From Bacillota bacterium (GTDB taxonomy: Bacteria > Bacillota > Clostridia > Christensenellales > UMGS416), in the NCBI GenBank assembly GCA_023398815.1, contig JAEWRW010000030.1, forward strand, positions 1 to 64,000: a DNA stretch of 64,000 bases, in the 5' to 3' direction. Within the stretch, counting starts at the first letter, position 1. Every line of letters begins with the position of its first letter. The translations under genes were made by a program, and so were the position numbers. Of this stretch, positions 40,297 to 48,357 are shown piece by piece. Under the pieces are notes generated by a model that was not told the origin of the DNA, ran no database searches, and saw only the letters and a list, made by a program, of their open reading frames with translations.

Positions 40297-41322
40297 CTAT
40301 TCCAGGCTGGTGGGCCGGGCGGTGGAGTGCCGCACGATGAGCTCTGGCATCAGCCGCTTGTCCGCGCGGGTCAGCTCGCCGCTCTCCGCGCAGGCATAGA
40401 GATGCTGCACGCACCACGCCGCCATGTCGGCAATGGGTTGGCGCACGGTCGTCAGCCCCAGGGCCTCGTTGGTCTCCTCGTCGGCGTCGTCAAAGCCCAC
40501 GACAGATACCCGGCCCGGTACGTCCACACCCCGCTCCAGCAGCAGCCGCAGGGCACCCCAGGCCATTTTGTCGTTGCCGGCGAGGATGGCGTCAGGCAGT
40601 TCACCACCGTCGTCCAGATAGGCGCGCAGGGCGTTGTAGCCACCCATCCGGCTGTAGCCGCCATAGAGCACTTGCTGGTAGGGCAGGGCAGCCTGTTGCA
40701 CGTTCGTTTGATAGGTCTCCAGCCGCTGGTCAGCGCTGGTGTCGTCGGCAGACTCCCGGCCTGAGAGGAATAGAATGCGCCGGTGGCCCAGGCTATGCAG
40801 GTGCTCAAAAGCCATGCCGATGCCAGCACGGTCGTCGGTGGCGATGGTACTGGCGTTGCCGGAGCCAATGAGGTGGTCAAAGAAGATGCACGGGGTATGC
40901 CGGGCGATGATGAACTCGGCGATATCGTCCACACAATCGGCGTAGAGGAAGATGACGCCGTCCAGCCGGGCATTGGCCAGGTATTGGCGCATGGTGGCGG
41001 TGGTGAGGTCACTGCCCAGGCACAGCGACAGCCAGCCGTGCCGCTCGGCCAGGCACCGGCCCAGCTCGCTCAAGCACTTGACCATAAAGGGCTGGGTGAA
41101 GACCGCCTCAGCCCGTTGGGGTACCACCAAGCCGATGGTGTTGGACACGCCGGTGACAAGCCCCCGCGCGTTGGCGTCGGGCACGTAGTTGTATTTGCGG
41201 GCGATCTCCAGGATGCGCTTGTGACGCTCCAGAGTGGGTCGCCCGCTTTTGTTGAGCACGTAGGACACCATGCTGACCGACACGCCGGCCTCCCGCGCGA
41301 TGTCCTTGAGGGTGACTTTCAT
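40297..41322 (-). CDS. LacI-family transcriptional repressor
   Basis: A 341-residue repressor. The N-terminal helix-turn-helix is classic (VTLKDIAREAGVSVSMVSYV, then NARGLVTGVSNTIGLVVP as hinge), followed by the periplasmic-binding-protein-like sensor domain. AAGGGG precedes ATG 41322. It ends about 150 bases upstream of the ROK kinase gene on the same strand and is the likely regulator of that operon. Its HTH is a CcpA-like arrangement, but the effector is probably a sugar specific for the adjacent genes. Confidence 0.9.
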   Translation of the reverse strand: MKVTLKDIAREAGVSVSMVSYVLNKSGRPTLERHKRILEIARKYNYVPDANARGLVTGVSNTIGLVVPQRAEAVFTQPFMVKCLSELGRCLAERHGWLSLCLGSDLTTATMRQYLANARLDGVIFLYADCVDDIAEFIIARHTPCIFFDHLIGSGNASTIATDDRAGIGMAFEHLHSLGHRRILFLSGRESADDTSADQRLETYQTNVQQAALPYQQVLYGGYSRMGGYNALRAYLDDGGELPDAILAGNDKMAWGALRLLLERGVDVPGRVSVVGFDDADEETNEALGLTTVRQPIADMAAWCVQHLYACAESGELTRADKRLMPELIVRHSTARPTSLE

Positions 41323-41436
41323 AAAGAACCCCTTCAACAGGCTTTTGTTTCGTTTAGCATGCCACATTTCGGGTCGGAATGCAAATAGCGCGCATGGTGT
41401 GGTGCGGTGCGGACACACTAGCCGGAGGAGGTTGCC

Positions 41437-41598
41437 ATGAAACGCGAGGAACCAAAGAAACATAAACCGGGCGACAAAGCCCAGCAGGCCGCCGAGGCGT
41501 TTACGGAGCCATCGAGCCGCCAGATCGACCCGCTGGGCAGCTACACCGGCCGCCCGGCTCAGGGCGACAAGCCCGTGCAGGACGCCGACGATTTGTAG
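41437..41598 (+). CDS. Small conserved-looking hydrophilic protein (53 residues)
   Basis: A 53-residue ORF with a strong GGAGGAGG site seven bases upstream of ATG 41437. The sequence starts MKREEPKKHKPGDKAQQ and ends DPLGSYTGRP then PVQDADDL. The DPxGSYTGxP...PVQDADDL pattern is one I associate with uncharacterised small Clostridial proteins. It is very charged, with no membrane segment or signal, and probably disordered. It is divergent from the LacI gene and is followed immediately by a terminator hairpin and repeat copy C. Function unknown. Confidence 0.7.
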   Translation: MKREEPKKHKPGDKAQQAAEAFTEPSSRQIDPLGSYTGRPAQGDKPVQDADDL

Positions 41599-41620
41599 GC
41601 TGTCGACAAAGTCGACAGCC
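41598..41620 (+). terminator. Perfect 10-bp hairpin at the end of the small ORF
   Basis: GGCTGTCGAC (41598-41607) and GTCGACAGCC (41611-41620) flank an AAA loop; a TTT follows. The stem begins on the last base of the stop codon and directly abuts repeat copy C. Confidence 0.65.
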
Positions 41621-41830
41621 TTTCGCGTCTGCCGCTTTGGCGGCAGACGCGATCAAAACAACTTGTTCTCGCTAATACTCAATCGGTCGCCGCACATGTC
41701 GCCGACCGATACAAACTGTAGCTCTCATGCGAGTTTCATGGGATGCGTTGCGCCTTAGGGAGGGGTATTCTTTCCTGCTCGCACTGACCCTTCCCTTCCT
41801 CCCGCCGAATGAAGCGGTATTACCCCCGCG
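41621..41830 (+). repeat. Dispersed structured repeat, copy C
   Basis: Closest in layout to copy A. It starts TTTCGCG, then a perfect 11-bp hairpin CGCGTCTGCCG/CGGCAGACGCG (41624-41651), the AACTTGTTCTCGCTAAT block, the conserved ATCGGTCG-loop-CGACCGAT stem around CCGCACATGTCGC, ACAAACTGT and CTCATGCGAGTTTC. The terminal CCGCCGAATGAAGCGG hairpin is degenerate. The different bases but conserved pairing of the first hairpin relative to copy A argue for selection on structure. No open frame with a ribosome binding site. Confidence 0.72.
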
Positions 41831-41946
41831 TCACGGCAGACGATTCGTCAGAATCGTTGAGAGTGGCGCGAGCAACACACCGTGTTGCGATGGGGCGGGA
41901 GGTTCTTTTCCTTTACCCCGTTCTAGGGGTTTGTAGACACTCTGAA

Positions 41947-41968
41947 CCGCCCATTGCAACATGGGCGG
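41947..41968 (-). terminator. Hairpin beyond the MerR gene
   Basis: CCGCCCAT (41947-41954) and ATGGGCGG (41961-41968) form a perfect stem with a six-base loop, 42 bases past the stop of the minus-strand MerR gene. No T tract follows, so termination is uncertain. Confidence 0.4.
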
Positions 41969-42009
41969 GTGTTGGTCTATGCAGGCGGATACAGGCGGAG
42001 ATCCGGCAC

Positions 42010-42477
42010 CTACAGCCACAGCACCTCAGTCAGCACGGAGTCGGTTTTGGCGCTCTCCATGCTCACCAGCCGAGACAGACGGTAGGCCCTTACCTCAGGG
42101 TCCTGCGGTGTCTCCCGTTGCCGCTCGGCCTGCTCTTTGGCGCTTCTTTTCAGGTCTGCAATCATGCGGATCTTAAACTTGGCAATCTCGATCTGATCCA
42201 TCCAGTGGTCGCGTTTCTGGTCCAACAGTTCCAGCAGCTTCCCGGGGCTGTCCAGGTCGTCCAGGATGAGCTTGGTCTCCATCAGGCTGAACCCGACGTT
42301 TTTAAGCGCCAGGATGGTCTGCAGTTCCATCACCTGTTCGGTGGAGTAGTAGCGGTACCCTGTCCGTTCATCCACCAACTCGGGCTTCAGCACCCCCATT
42401 TTGTCATACAGCCGCAGCGAACGGATGGAGATGTCGAAGATACCGGCCAGTTCCCCAATGCGAAAGGAATAGTCCAT
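42010..42477 (-). CDS. MerR-family transcriptional regulator
   Basis: A 155-residue regulator. The N-terminal winged helix is typical (YSFRIGELAGIFDISIRSLRL, YDKMGVLKPELVD, GYRYYSTEQVMEL), followed by a helical dimerisation region and a short C-terminal tail without an obvious ligand-binding domain or metal-ligand cysteines. AGGAGG precedes ATG 42477. It is the last gene after the two ABC exporter genes and may control that operon in response to the exported compound. Confidence 0.88.
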   Translation of the reverse strand: MDYSFRIGELAGIFDISIRSLRLYDKMGVLKPELVDERTGYRYYSTEQVMELQTILALKNVGFSLMETKLILDDLDSPGKLLELLDQKRDHWMDQIEIAKFKIRMIADLKRSAKEQAERQRETPQDPEVRAYRLSRLVSMESAKTDSVLTEVLWL

Positions 42478-42501
42478 AGAAGCCACCTCCTGCAGGCCTG
42501 T

Positions 42502-43494
42502 TCAGGCGTCCCTGCCATCATCCAACCTTTCCGGCGGGTTGTCAAGGAAGGCGAACATCCGTCGAGCGCTGGCCAGGGCGGGTTGGGTCGTTTGGGCAAA
42601 GTCGCCCAGCGTGAAGACGGTCACCATCACCAGGCCGCGCACCTGCGTGAGGAACAGCAGATCCCCCACTGTCAAACGGTGGGCGGCGGCCATCCAGGCA
42701 CCCACACCCAGGATGAGCAGGTAGCTGGCCATCCCAAGGACGATGTTGCCACCCTTGATGACACCCTCCACCAGTCCGCGGCGACGCTGGAGCGATTGCA
42801 ATTCCCGGCTCTTTGCCGCATACACCCCCAGGATGGCCTCCTCCATGCCATAGAGGCGGATGGTGACGTTACCGTCCAACAGGTTCTGAAGTGTAACGGT
42901 GCTCTCCTCAATTTGCCGGGCAATGCGGCCGCTCAAGGCCTGTAAGGGCCGCACAGCCCAGAGGTTGCAGGCCAGCTGTGCCAACCCGGTGACCAGGATG
43001 ATGCCACCCAGCAGCGGGCTTTTGGCCAGCAGCAACACCGTGGCCACCAGGCCGGAGAGCACGGCCCCAGCCATGAAGCGCAAGAGAGAACTATAGGCGT
43101 TTTCGGCCGCCGCCACATCGGCGGTGAAGAGTGTCAGCACCGCCGCGCCATGGCCGCGTTCCACCACAGGGGCGGGCAGGGCGCACAGGTGCGCGAAGAG
43201 CGCCCGGCGGATGGCGCCGGTTTGACGGATGGTGGACGCGCCAAACCACCCCCACAGCAGGGCGTTGTAGAGAAAGAACCCGCACAGCAACAGGGCGAAG
43301 ACTGCCACCCCCAGCAGCAGCGTGTGCAGGGTTCCATCCGTTACCGCGGCGAAGGTCGCCTGCAGCGCCCGCGCCATCACGAGGTTCTGGAGCACCATGG
43401 CAAACCCCGCCAGCACGGCCAGCACGCTGTGGCGGACAACCCGTGAGCCAGGCAGACGGTACAACCGAAGCAGAAGGGCCAACTGTTCCTTCAT
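42502..43494 (-). CDS. ABC exporter membrane half lacking an ATPase domain
   Basis: A 330-residue protein made only of a type IV (exporter) six-helix transmembrane domain. It ends at FAFLDNPPERLDDGRDA, which is exactly the linker that normally joins the membrane domain to the nucleotide-binding domain; no Walker or signature motif follows, and the next gene begins 25 bases later. It overlaps the upstream full-length ABC gene by four bases. It probably pairs with that protein, giving a transporter with two membrane halves but possibly one ATPase domain per pair, or it is a truncated remnant that has lost its ATPase. Intact starts, coupling and codon use argue for a functional gene. Confidence 0.75.
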   Translation of the reverse strand: MKEQLALLLRLYRLPGSRVVRHSVLAVLAGFAMVLQNLVMARALQATFAAVTDGTLHTLLLGVAVFALLLCGFFLYNALLWGWFGASTIRQTGAIRRALFAHLCALPAPVVERGHGAAVLTLFTADVAAAENAYSSLLRFMAGAVLSGLVATVLLLAKSPLLGGIILVTGLAQLACNLWAVRPLQALSGRIARQIEESTVTLQNLLDGNVTIRLYGMEEAILGVYAAKSRELQSLQRRRGLVEGVIKGGNIVLGMASYLLILGVGAWMAAAHRLTVGDLLFLTQVRGLVMVTVFTLGDFAQTTQPALASARRMFAFLDNPPERLDDGRDA

Positions 43495-45230
43495 TGTCCG
43501 CCGCCTCCTTCGGTGGTGTCTGCCGGGCCGTGCTGCAACCGCGCCAGGCTGGCAAACAGGCCATTGCGGGCCATCAGCTCGTCGTAGGTTCCCTCTTCAG
43601 CGAGGTGCCCCTCCTCCAGGCAGAAGATGCGGTCGGCGTGACGGGCGCTGGCCAGCCGGTGGGTGATCGTCACCACCGTGCGCCTCCGCATGAGTCTTGC
43701 CAGCGCATCCTGAATGTCCCGCTCCGCCCGGGCGTCCAGCGCGGCGGTTGCCTCATCCAGCAGCAGAATCGGCGCGTCCTTGGCGATGGCACGGGCAATC
43801 GCCACCCGCTGGCGTTGCCCGCCGGATAGTTTGGCACCCCGTTCGCCGATGTCGGTGTCCAGCCCCATCGGCAAAGTGGCAAGCAGTTCCTCCAGGCCCG
43901 CGGCCCGGCAGGCAGCGTCTATTTGTTCCTCCGCCATGTCGCGGCCACAGGTCACATTCTCCCGAATGGTGCCGGGGAACAGGAAGGGCTCCTGCAGCAC
44001 GACGGCCAGGTTTCCACGCAGCGCCGCCAAGTTCCACGCGCGGGTGTCCAGCCCCTGCACCCGCACCTCGCCCGCCTGGGGTGTCAGCAGGGCCGCCACC
44101 AGCCGCACGACCGTGCTCTTGCCGCAGCCGCTGGGGCCAACCAGCGCCACATGGCTGCCCCGGGGCACCGCCAGGCTTAAGTTGCGCAGCGCCGGCGGGT
44201 TGTCGTCGTAGGCGAATGTCACATTGGTGAGCGCGATGGCCAGGTCGGCCTCTTCGGGCAGGGCAGCGTTGCCCACTGGTCGGGAGGGTTCCGGCGGGTC
44301 GCAGCGCAGCTCCTCCAGCCGCCCCACGTCGGCGGCAAAGGTTCGCACCGACGAGATTCGTCGGGGCAGGTTCATGAGCGGCCCGGTGACGTAGTTGGAC
44401 AGGTTGACGTAGGCCAGCAGCGCACCGGCGGTCAGCGTGCCGCGCAGCACCAGTGCCCCACCCAACCCCAAGAGAACGGCCAGCGGGAGCAGTGTGGTGA
44501 GGCCGTTGATCGTCATCAGCAGCCGCTCCACGCTGTTGGCCCGGATGGACAGTGCCACGGCCCAGTCCACACTGGCCCCATAGCTTCGGCCCAGGGCTGC
44601 CGACAGGTCAAACACCTTGACGATGGGGAACGCGTCCAGCGCACTCTTCACCAGGGCGTTGGATTGGGCCAGCGCGGCCTGCCGCTCGGTCGCCGCCTGG
44701 CTGATGGGGCGGCTGGCCCGCGCGGAGTACAGGCCGATGAAGGGCACCACAGCAAAAGCGGCCAGGGTCAGAGGTGCGTTGACTGCAAGCAGGGCGGCCA
44801 GCACAATGCAGAGTGACAGCCCTTCCAGCAGCATGGGGCAGCCTTCCCGCTGGATCCAGTCGGTAATCTGCCGCAGCTCCAGGTTGACGCGGGACAGCGC
44901 GTCGCCGCTGTGCCGGTGCTGCAGCGCCCCGCCCTCCGCCCGCAGCAGGTGGGCGGCCAGGTCGGTGCGCAGCCGATGGCCGACGCCCTCGGCAATCCAG
45001 CTGCCCAGCGCTGTGGTGACGCCGTTGGCAACGCCATTGCCCAGCGCCGCCAGGCCCAGCAGTAGCGCCGCCGAGGCGATCCCCGCGGCCTTCCCGGTCA
45101 ATGCCGCGTTGAGCATGCCGGCGTACCCACGGTTGAGGAGCAGCACCAACCCCGCGCCGACCAAGCCCACCAGAACCAGCGGAACCACCAGCGGCATTTG
45201 CTGCCGCACCATCGTCCTCCACATTGCCAT
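43491..45230 (-). CDS. ABC exporter, fused membrane and ATPase domains
   Basis: A 579-residue half-transporter: six transmembrane helices in the first 310 residues and a complete ATPase domain with Walker A GPSGCGKST, signature LSGGQRQRV and Walker B LLLDEATAALD with the catalytic glutamate. The start at 45230 (second of three clustered ATGs) gives the best spacing to AAGGAG. It is the first gene of a three-gene minus-strand operon with the ATPase-less partner and a MerR regulator. Likely substrates are drugs, lipids or peptides. Confidence 0.87.
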   Translation of the reverse strand: MAMWRTMVRQQMPLVVPLVLVGLVGAGLVLLLNRGYAGMLNAALTGKAAGIASAALLLGLAALGNGVANGVTTALGSWIAEGVGHRLRTDLAAHLLRAEGGALQHRHSGDALSRVNLELRQITDWIQREGCPMLLEGLSLCIVLAALLAVNAPLTLAAFAVVPFIGLYSARASRPISQAATERQAALAQSNALVKSALDAFPIVKVFDLSAALGRSYGASVDWAVALSIRANSVERLLMTINGLTTLLPLAVLLGLGGALVLRGTLTAGALLAYVNLSNYVTGPLMNLPRRISSVRTFAADVGRLEELRCDPPEPSRPVGNAALPEEADLAIALTNVTFAYDDNPPALRNLSLAVPRGSHVALVGPSGCGKSTVVRLVAALLTPQAGEVRVQGLDTRAWNLAALRGNLAVVLQEPFLFPGTIRENVTCGRDMAEEQIDAACRAAGLEELLATLPMGLDTDIGERGAKLSGGQRQRVAIARAIAKDAPILLLDEATAALDARAERDIQDALARLMRRRTVVTITHRLASARHADRIFCLEEGHLAEEGTYDELMARNGLFASLARLQHGPADTTEGGGGQ

Positions 45231-45325
45231 GGGCATTCTCCTTTGCCAAGTGTTGGCCTCAGCGTAAACCCTGACGCAGGGAGAGGGTCAAGTGGCCGAA
45301 CGGCGATAAAGCCGCGCGGAGGCCC

Positions 45326-45354
45326 TTTACAGAAAACCCATTCGATGGTAAACT
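45326..45354 (+). promoter_or_regulatory. Promoter of the 54-residue small ORF
   Basis: TTTACA (45326-45331) and TAAACT (45349-45354), spacer 17, 31 bases before the start codon. Confidence 0.55.
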
Positions 45355-45385
45355 ATTTCCATCGCAAAGCAAGGGAGGTGAAAGG

Positions 45386-45550
45386 ATGAACCTGACGACG
45401 CGTCGTTCGGGCCAGGAGGTCTTTTTGAACGTCGAGTGCATCAAGGGCTATGCCTTCAAGCTGGCCAATGCAGGGGAGAAGTCTGCCCATTTTTGCCTGC
45501 ATCTGGCTGCAAACGGTTCGCCTTTCATGCTCTGGAGAGACGTGCGCTAG
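45386..45550 (+). CDS. Small unknown protein (54 residues)
   Basis: A 54-residue ORF with the strong ribosome binding site GGGAGGTGAAAGG directly before ATG 45386. It begins MNLTTRRSGQEVFLNVECIK and ends FMLWRDVR, with two cysteines (in VECIK and FCLHL) and no signal or membrane segment. It has its own promoter and is followed 20 bases later by a good intrinsic terminator, so it forms a complete small transcription unit ahead of the ABC-2 exporter genes. No family recognised. Confidence 0.6.
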   Translation: MNLTTRRSGQEVFLNVECIKGYAFKLANAGEKSAHFCLHLAANGSPFMLWRDVR

Positions 45551-45570
45551 TTCCTGATTCTGTGCGCGTT

Positions 45571-45606
45571 ACCCGGGAGGCCGTTTGAGCCTGCCCGGGT
45601 TTTTTG
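45571..45606 (+). terminator. Intrinsic terminator after the 54-residue ORF
   Basis: ACCCGGG (45571-45577) pairs with CCCGGGT (45594-45600), with AGGC/GCCT inside, followed by TTTTT. It also lies between the small ORF and the ABC-2 operon, so some readthrough may feed the latter. Confidence 0.85.
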
Positions 45607-45628
45607 TTGCCCGGGGGAAAGGAACACG

Positions 45629-46420
45629 ATGAAAACACTCAAAAACCTGGGGACGCTGGCACGCCTGTGTGCCACACAGGCCTTCGACGGCGGCGTCCTC
45701 TATGTGCTGAGCGGCTATGCGCTGCGGCTCTTTAAGCTCGTGGTGCTGGTGCTCATTTGGCGCTCTCTCTTTGCTGGCGGGGCTGACACCGGCGGCATGA
45801 CCGTGGGGCAGGTGCTGACCTACTCGCTGCTCTCCGCGGTGTTTACCGATCAGCTCAACGTCGTCACCCCCGCGTCCATGTCGTTTTGGGAGGGGTCCCT
45901 TGTCAACCGCTACCAGCGTCCCCTGGCCGTGCTGCCGCAGATCATGGCCGAGACCGTGGGCCGGTGGCTGCCGACGCTTATCATCTGCACGCTGCCCACG
46001 GTGGCGTTGGCGGTGGCGCTGGGCGTGCCGCCGGGGCCGACGTCGGCCCTGCACGGCTCTCTCTTTGTGGTGAGCCTGGGGCTCGCCATGTCGCTGGGCT
46101 TTGCGCTGGATTTCCTCTTCACGGCGTTGGCCGTGCGGCTGAAGGACGCCGGATGGCTGGCCCACACCATCCGCAACGCCATCACCAATCTCTTCTCCGG
46201 CGCGGTCATTCCCTTTGCCCTGCTGCCGTGGGGCCTGGGTGGGGTGCTGGAGTGGCTGCCCTTTGGCTCGGTGGCCGGCGCGCCGCTCTCCATCTATGTG
46301 GGGGTGGGCGAGCCGGGTCGGCTCCTTGCCCTGCAGGCGCTGTGGAACCTGGCACTGTGGCCGCTGGCCCTGCTGGCGTTCCGCAAAAGCGCGGAAAGGA
46401 TGGTGTCCTTCGGTGGGTAA
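45629..46420 (+). CDS. ABC-2 type transporter permease, first subunit
   Basis: A 263-residue integral membrane protein with about six hydrophobic segments, of the DUF990/ABC-2 permease type. Landmarks are LRLFKLVVLVLIWRSLFAG near residue 35, a cytoplasmic turn with NRYQRPLAVLPQIMAETVG, and SGAVIPFALLPWGLGGVLEW near 195. GGGGGAAAGG precedes the ATG. It overlaps the second permease by eight bases; the third gene encodes the ATPase. The complex probably exports a lipid, drug or antimicrobial. Confidence 0.82.
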   Translation: MKTLKNLGTLARLCATQAFDGGVLYVLSGYALRLFKLVVLVLIWRSLFAGGADTGGMTVGQVLTYSLLSAVFTDQLNVVTPASMSFWEGSLVNRYQRPLAVLPQIMAETVGRWLPTLIICTLPTVALAVALGVPPGPTSALHGSLFVVSLGLAMSLGFALDFLFTALAVRLKDAGWLAHTIRNAITNLFSGAVIPFALLPWGLGGVLEWLPFGSVAGAPLSIYVGVGEPGRLLALQALWNLALWPLALLAFRKSAERMVSFGG

Positions 46421-47267
46421 TTTTTGGCAAACGATCCGGCGGCTCTGCCGCCTGTGGGGGGCTTACGCGCGCATTGACGCGGGCTGGTTCCTGCGCGATA
46501 CCAAGCTTTTTCTCCTCAATGTCCTCACCGACGTCGTCAGCAACGGGGCCGCGGTCACCGGCGTGCTGCTTTTGAGCGAGCGCTTTGGCGGCATCGGAGG
46601 CATGAGCCGGGGGCAGGTACTCTTCCAGCTGGGATATGCCCTTCTGGTGGAGGGCGTCTTCCTGCTCTTCCTGATGATGAACAACGTTGGGCACATCAGC
46701 CGGCGCATTGGCCGGGGGCAGGTGGACCACATGCTGCTGCAGCCCGTGCCCCTGTGGATGCAGCTTTTGACCGACGGGTTCATCCCGGCGTCGGGCAGCT
46801 CCATGCTGGTGTGTGGCGTCGCCGTCACGGCCTGGGCGCTGCGGGTGCTGGGGATGGCCGTGACCCCGCTGTGGGTGCTGGCCCTCCTGGGGTGCCTGCT
46901 GTGCTCCACGGCGGTCACGCTGGGCTTCTCCTATGTTGTCAGCGCCGTGGCCTTCTGGGCCCCGGTGGCGGGGGAGGAAGTGGCCTCCACAACCTTCGAT
47001 CTCTTTTTCACCACGCGGATGTACCCGCTGGGCGGCACGACCCCGGCGGTGCAGACGGCGCTGTGCACCGTGCTGCCGGTGGGGCTGGCGGCATGGCTGC
47101 CGGCCAATCTCCTGCTGGGGCAGCACCCCAACCACCTGCCAGCGGCATTGCTGGCGGCCATGGCTGCCGCCCTCGCCGTGCTGGCTACTCTCACATTTCA
47201 GAAAGGACTGAAGCATTATGCTACAACAGGATCGGTGCGTTACTCCGACCGCGGCTTCCGCCGTTGA
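46413..47267 (+). CDS. ABC-2 type transporter permease, second subunit
   Basis: A 284-residue membrane protein with about six helices. The segment GRGQVDHMLLQPVPLWMQLLTD and the C-terminal GLAAWLPANLLLG are typical of the paired DUF990-type permeases. No ATG lies near the expected start; GTG 46413, overlapping the upstream stop and eight bases after AAAGGATGG, is the best choice. Its 3' end overlaps the ATPase gene by 50 bases, an unusually long overlap, but both frames are clearly coding. Confidence 0.78.
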   Translation: MGNFWQTIRRLCRLWGAYARIDAGWFLRDTKLFLLNVLTDVVSNGAAVTGVLLLSERFGGIGGMSRGQVLFQLGYALLVEGVFLLFLMMNNVGHISRRIGRGQVDHMLLQPVPLWMQLLTDGFIPASGSSMLVCGVAVTAWALRVLGMAVTPLWVLALLGCLLCSTAVTLGFSYVVSAVAFWAPVAGEEVASTTFDLFFTTRMYPLGGTTPAVQTALCTVLPVGLAAWLPANLLLGQHPNHLPAALLAAMAAALAVLATLTFQKGLKHYATTGSVRYSDRGFRR

Positions 47268-48246
47268 GCTCGGGCACCTGACAAAACAATACACCCAACT
47301 GCAGCGCGACGGCACGGTGGCCGATGCCCTGCGGAGCATCCTCCACTCCCGCAAGCGGGTCGTCACCGCACTGGACGACGTGTCACTGACGGTGGAGCGG
47401 GGCGAGTTCCTGGCCTACGCCGGGGCAAACGGCGCCGGCAAGAGCACCACGATCAAACTGATGAGCGGCATCCTGCAGCCCACCGCGGGCGAGGTGCGTG
47501 TGCTGGGACTCTCCCCGGTACGCAGCCGCATCGAGCTCATGGGCCGCATCGGCGTGCTCTTCGGCCAGCGTACCGAGCTGTGGTGGGATCACCCTGTGTC
47601 TGTCAGCTTCCAGTGGAAGCAGGCTGTCTGGGACATCCCCAAGGAGCGGTACGAGCGCATGAAGAAAGTCGTCTGCGACCTGCTGGATTTGGGGCCGCTG
47701 CTGGGCACCTTTGCCCGGGAGCTGAGCCTGGGCCAGCGGATGCGGGCCGACCTGGGGTTGCTGCTGCTGCACGAGCCCGAGCTCATCCTGCTGGACGAGC
47801 CGACCCTGGGGCTCGACGTGCTGGCCAAGCGCCAGGTCATCGAGTTTCTCAAAACCCTCAACCGTGAGCAGGGCACGACAATCGTGGTGACCAGCCATGA
47901 CATGGACGACCTGGAGGAGATGGCCCGCCGCATCGTGCTCCTGAGCCATGGTCGTGTGGCCTTCGATGGCGGCTTTGACGCCCTGCGCGATACCGTTGGC
48001 GGCCTACGCCGGTTGGCACTGACGACCGACGGCACCGTGCCGCCACCCCTTGCGAGCGCCGTGCACCGCCAGTCCGACGGTGTGGTGCACGAGTACGAAT
48101 TCAACCTGCAGACGACGCCGGTGCAGACCGTGTTTGCCGAGGCCGCCGGCGTGCCAGGCATTCGGGACATTGAGGTGGGTCGGGTGCCCATTGAGCACAT
48201 CATCGCCGGGCTGTACCAAAGCTGGAAGCAGGAGCCGCCGGCCTGA
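47218..48246 (+). CDS. ABC-2 type transporter ATPase
   Basis: A 342-residue ATP-binding subunit. Walker A is GANGAGKSTT near residue 72, signature LSLGQRMRADLG near 166, Walker B LILLDEPTLGLD near 185 and the switch histidine in VTSHDMDD near 223. The extra C-terminal domain of about 80 residues is typical for the family with paired DUF990 permeases. AAAGGA precedes ATG 47218. It energises the two permeases encoded just upstream. Confidence 0.88.
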   Translation: MLQQDRCVTPTAASAVELGHLTKQYTQLQRDGTVADALRSILHSRKRVVTALDDVSLTVERGEFLAYAGANGAGKSTTIKLMSGILQPTAGEVRVLGLSPVRSRIELMGRIGVLFGQRTELWWDHPVSVSFQWKQAVWDIPKERYERMKKVVCDLLDLGPLLGTFARELSLGQRMRADLGLLLLHEPELILLDEPTLGLDVLAKRQVIEFLKTLNREQGTTIVVTSHDMDDLEEMARRIVLLSHGRVAFDGGFDALRDTVGGLRRLALTTDGTVPPPLASAVHRQSDGVVHEYEFNLQTTPVQTVFAEAAGVPGIRDIEVGRVPIEHIIAGLYQSWKQEPPA

Positions 48247-48267
48247 TAGCGGAACGACCAAGCAAAA

Positions 48268-48290
48268 GGGCCTGCCGGTTTGGCAGGCCC
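48268..48290 (+). terminator. Hairpin after the ABC-2 exporter operon
   Basis: GGGCCTGCC (48268-48276) and GGCAGGCCC (48282-48290) form a perfect stem between convergent genes; only a weak CCTT follows. On the minus strand it is followed by CTTTTGCTTGG. Confidence 0.65.
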
Positions 48291-48357
48291 CCTTGCATGA
48301 ATGCGCGGGTGTTCGGATGAAGCTTGGTGCCATGCCTGTGGGGCATAGCAACCTTAT

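Noticed and set aside
19886..41830. The three dispersed repeats as insertion sequences
   Set aside because: No transposase frame, no terminal inverted repeats at the edges and no visible target-site duplications; kept as a structured repeat family of unknown nature.
42502..43494. ATPase domain of the short ABC subunit hidden in another frame
   Set aside because: The MerR gene starts 25 bases after the stop and no Walker A, signature or Walker B motif occurs in any frame between the two genes.
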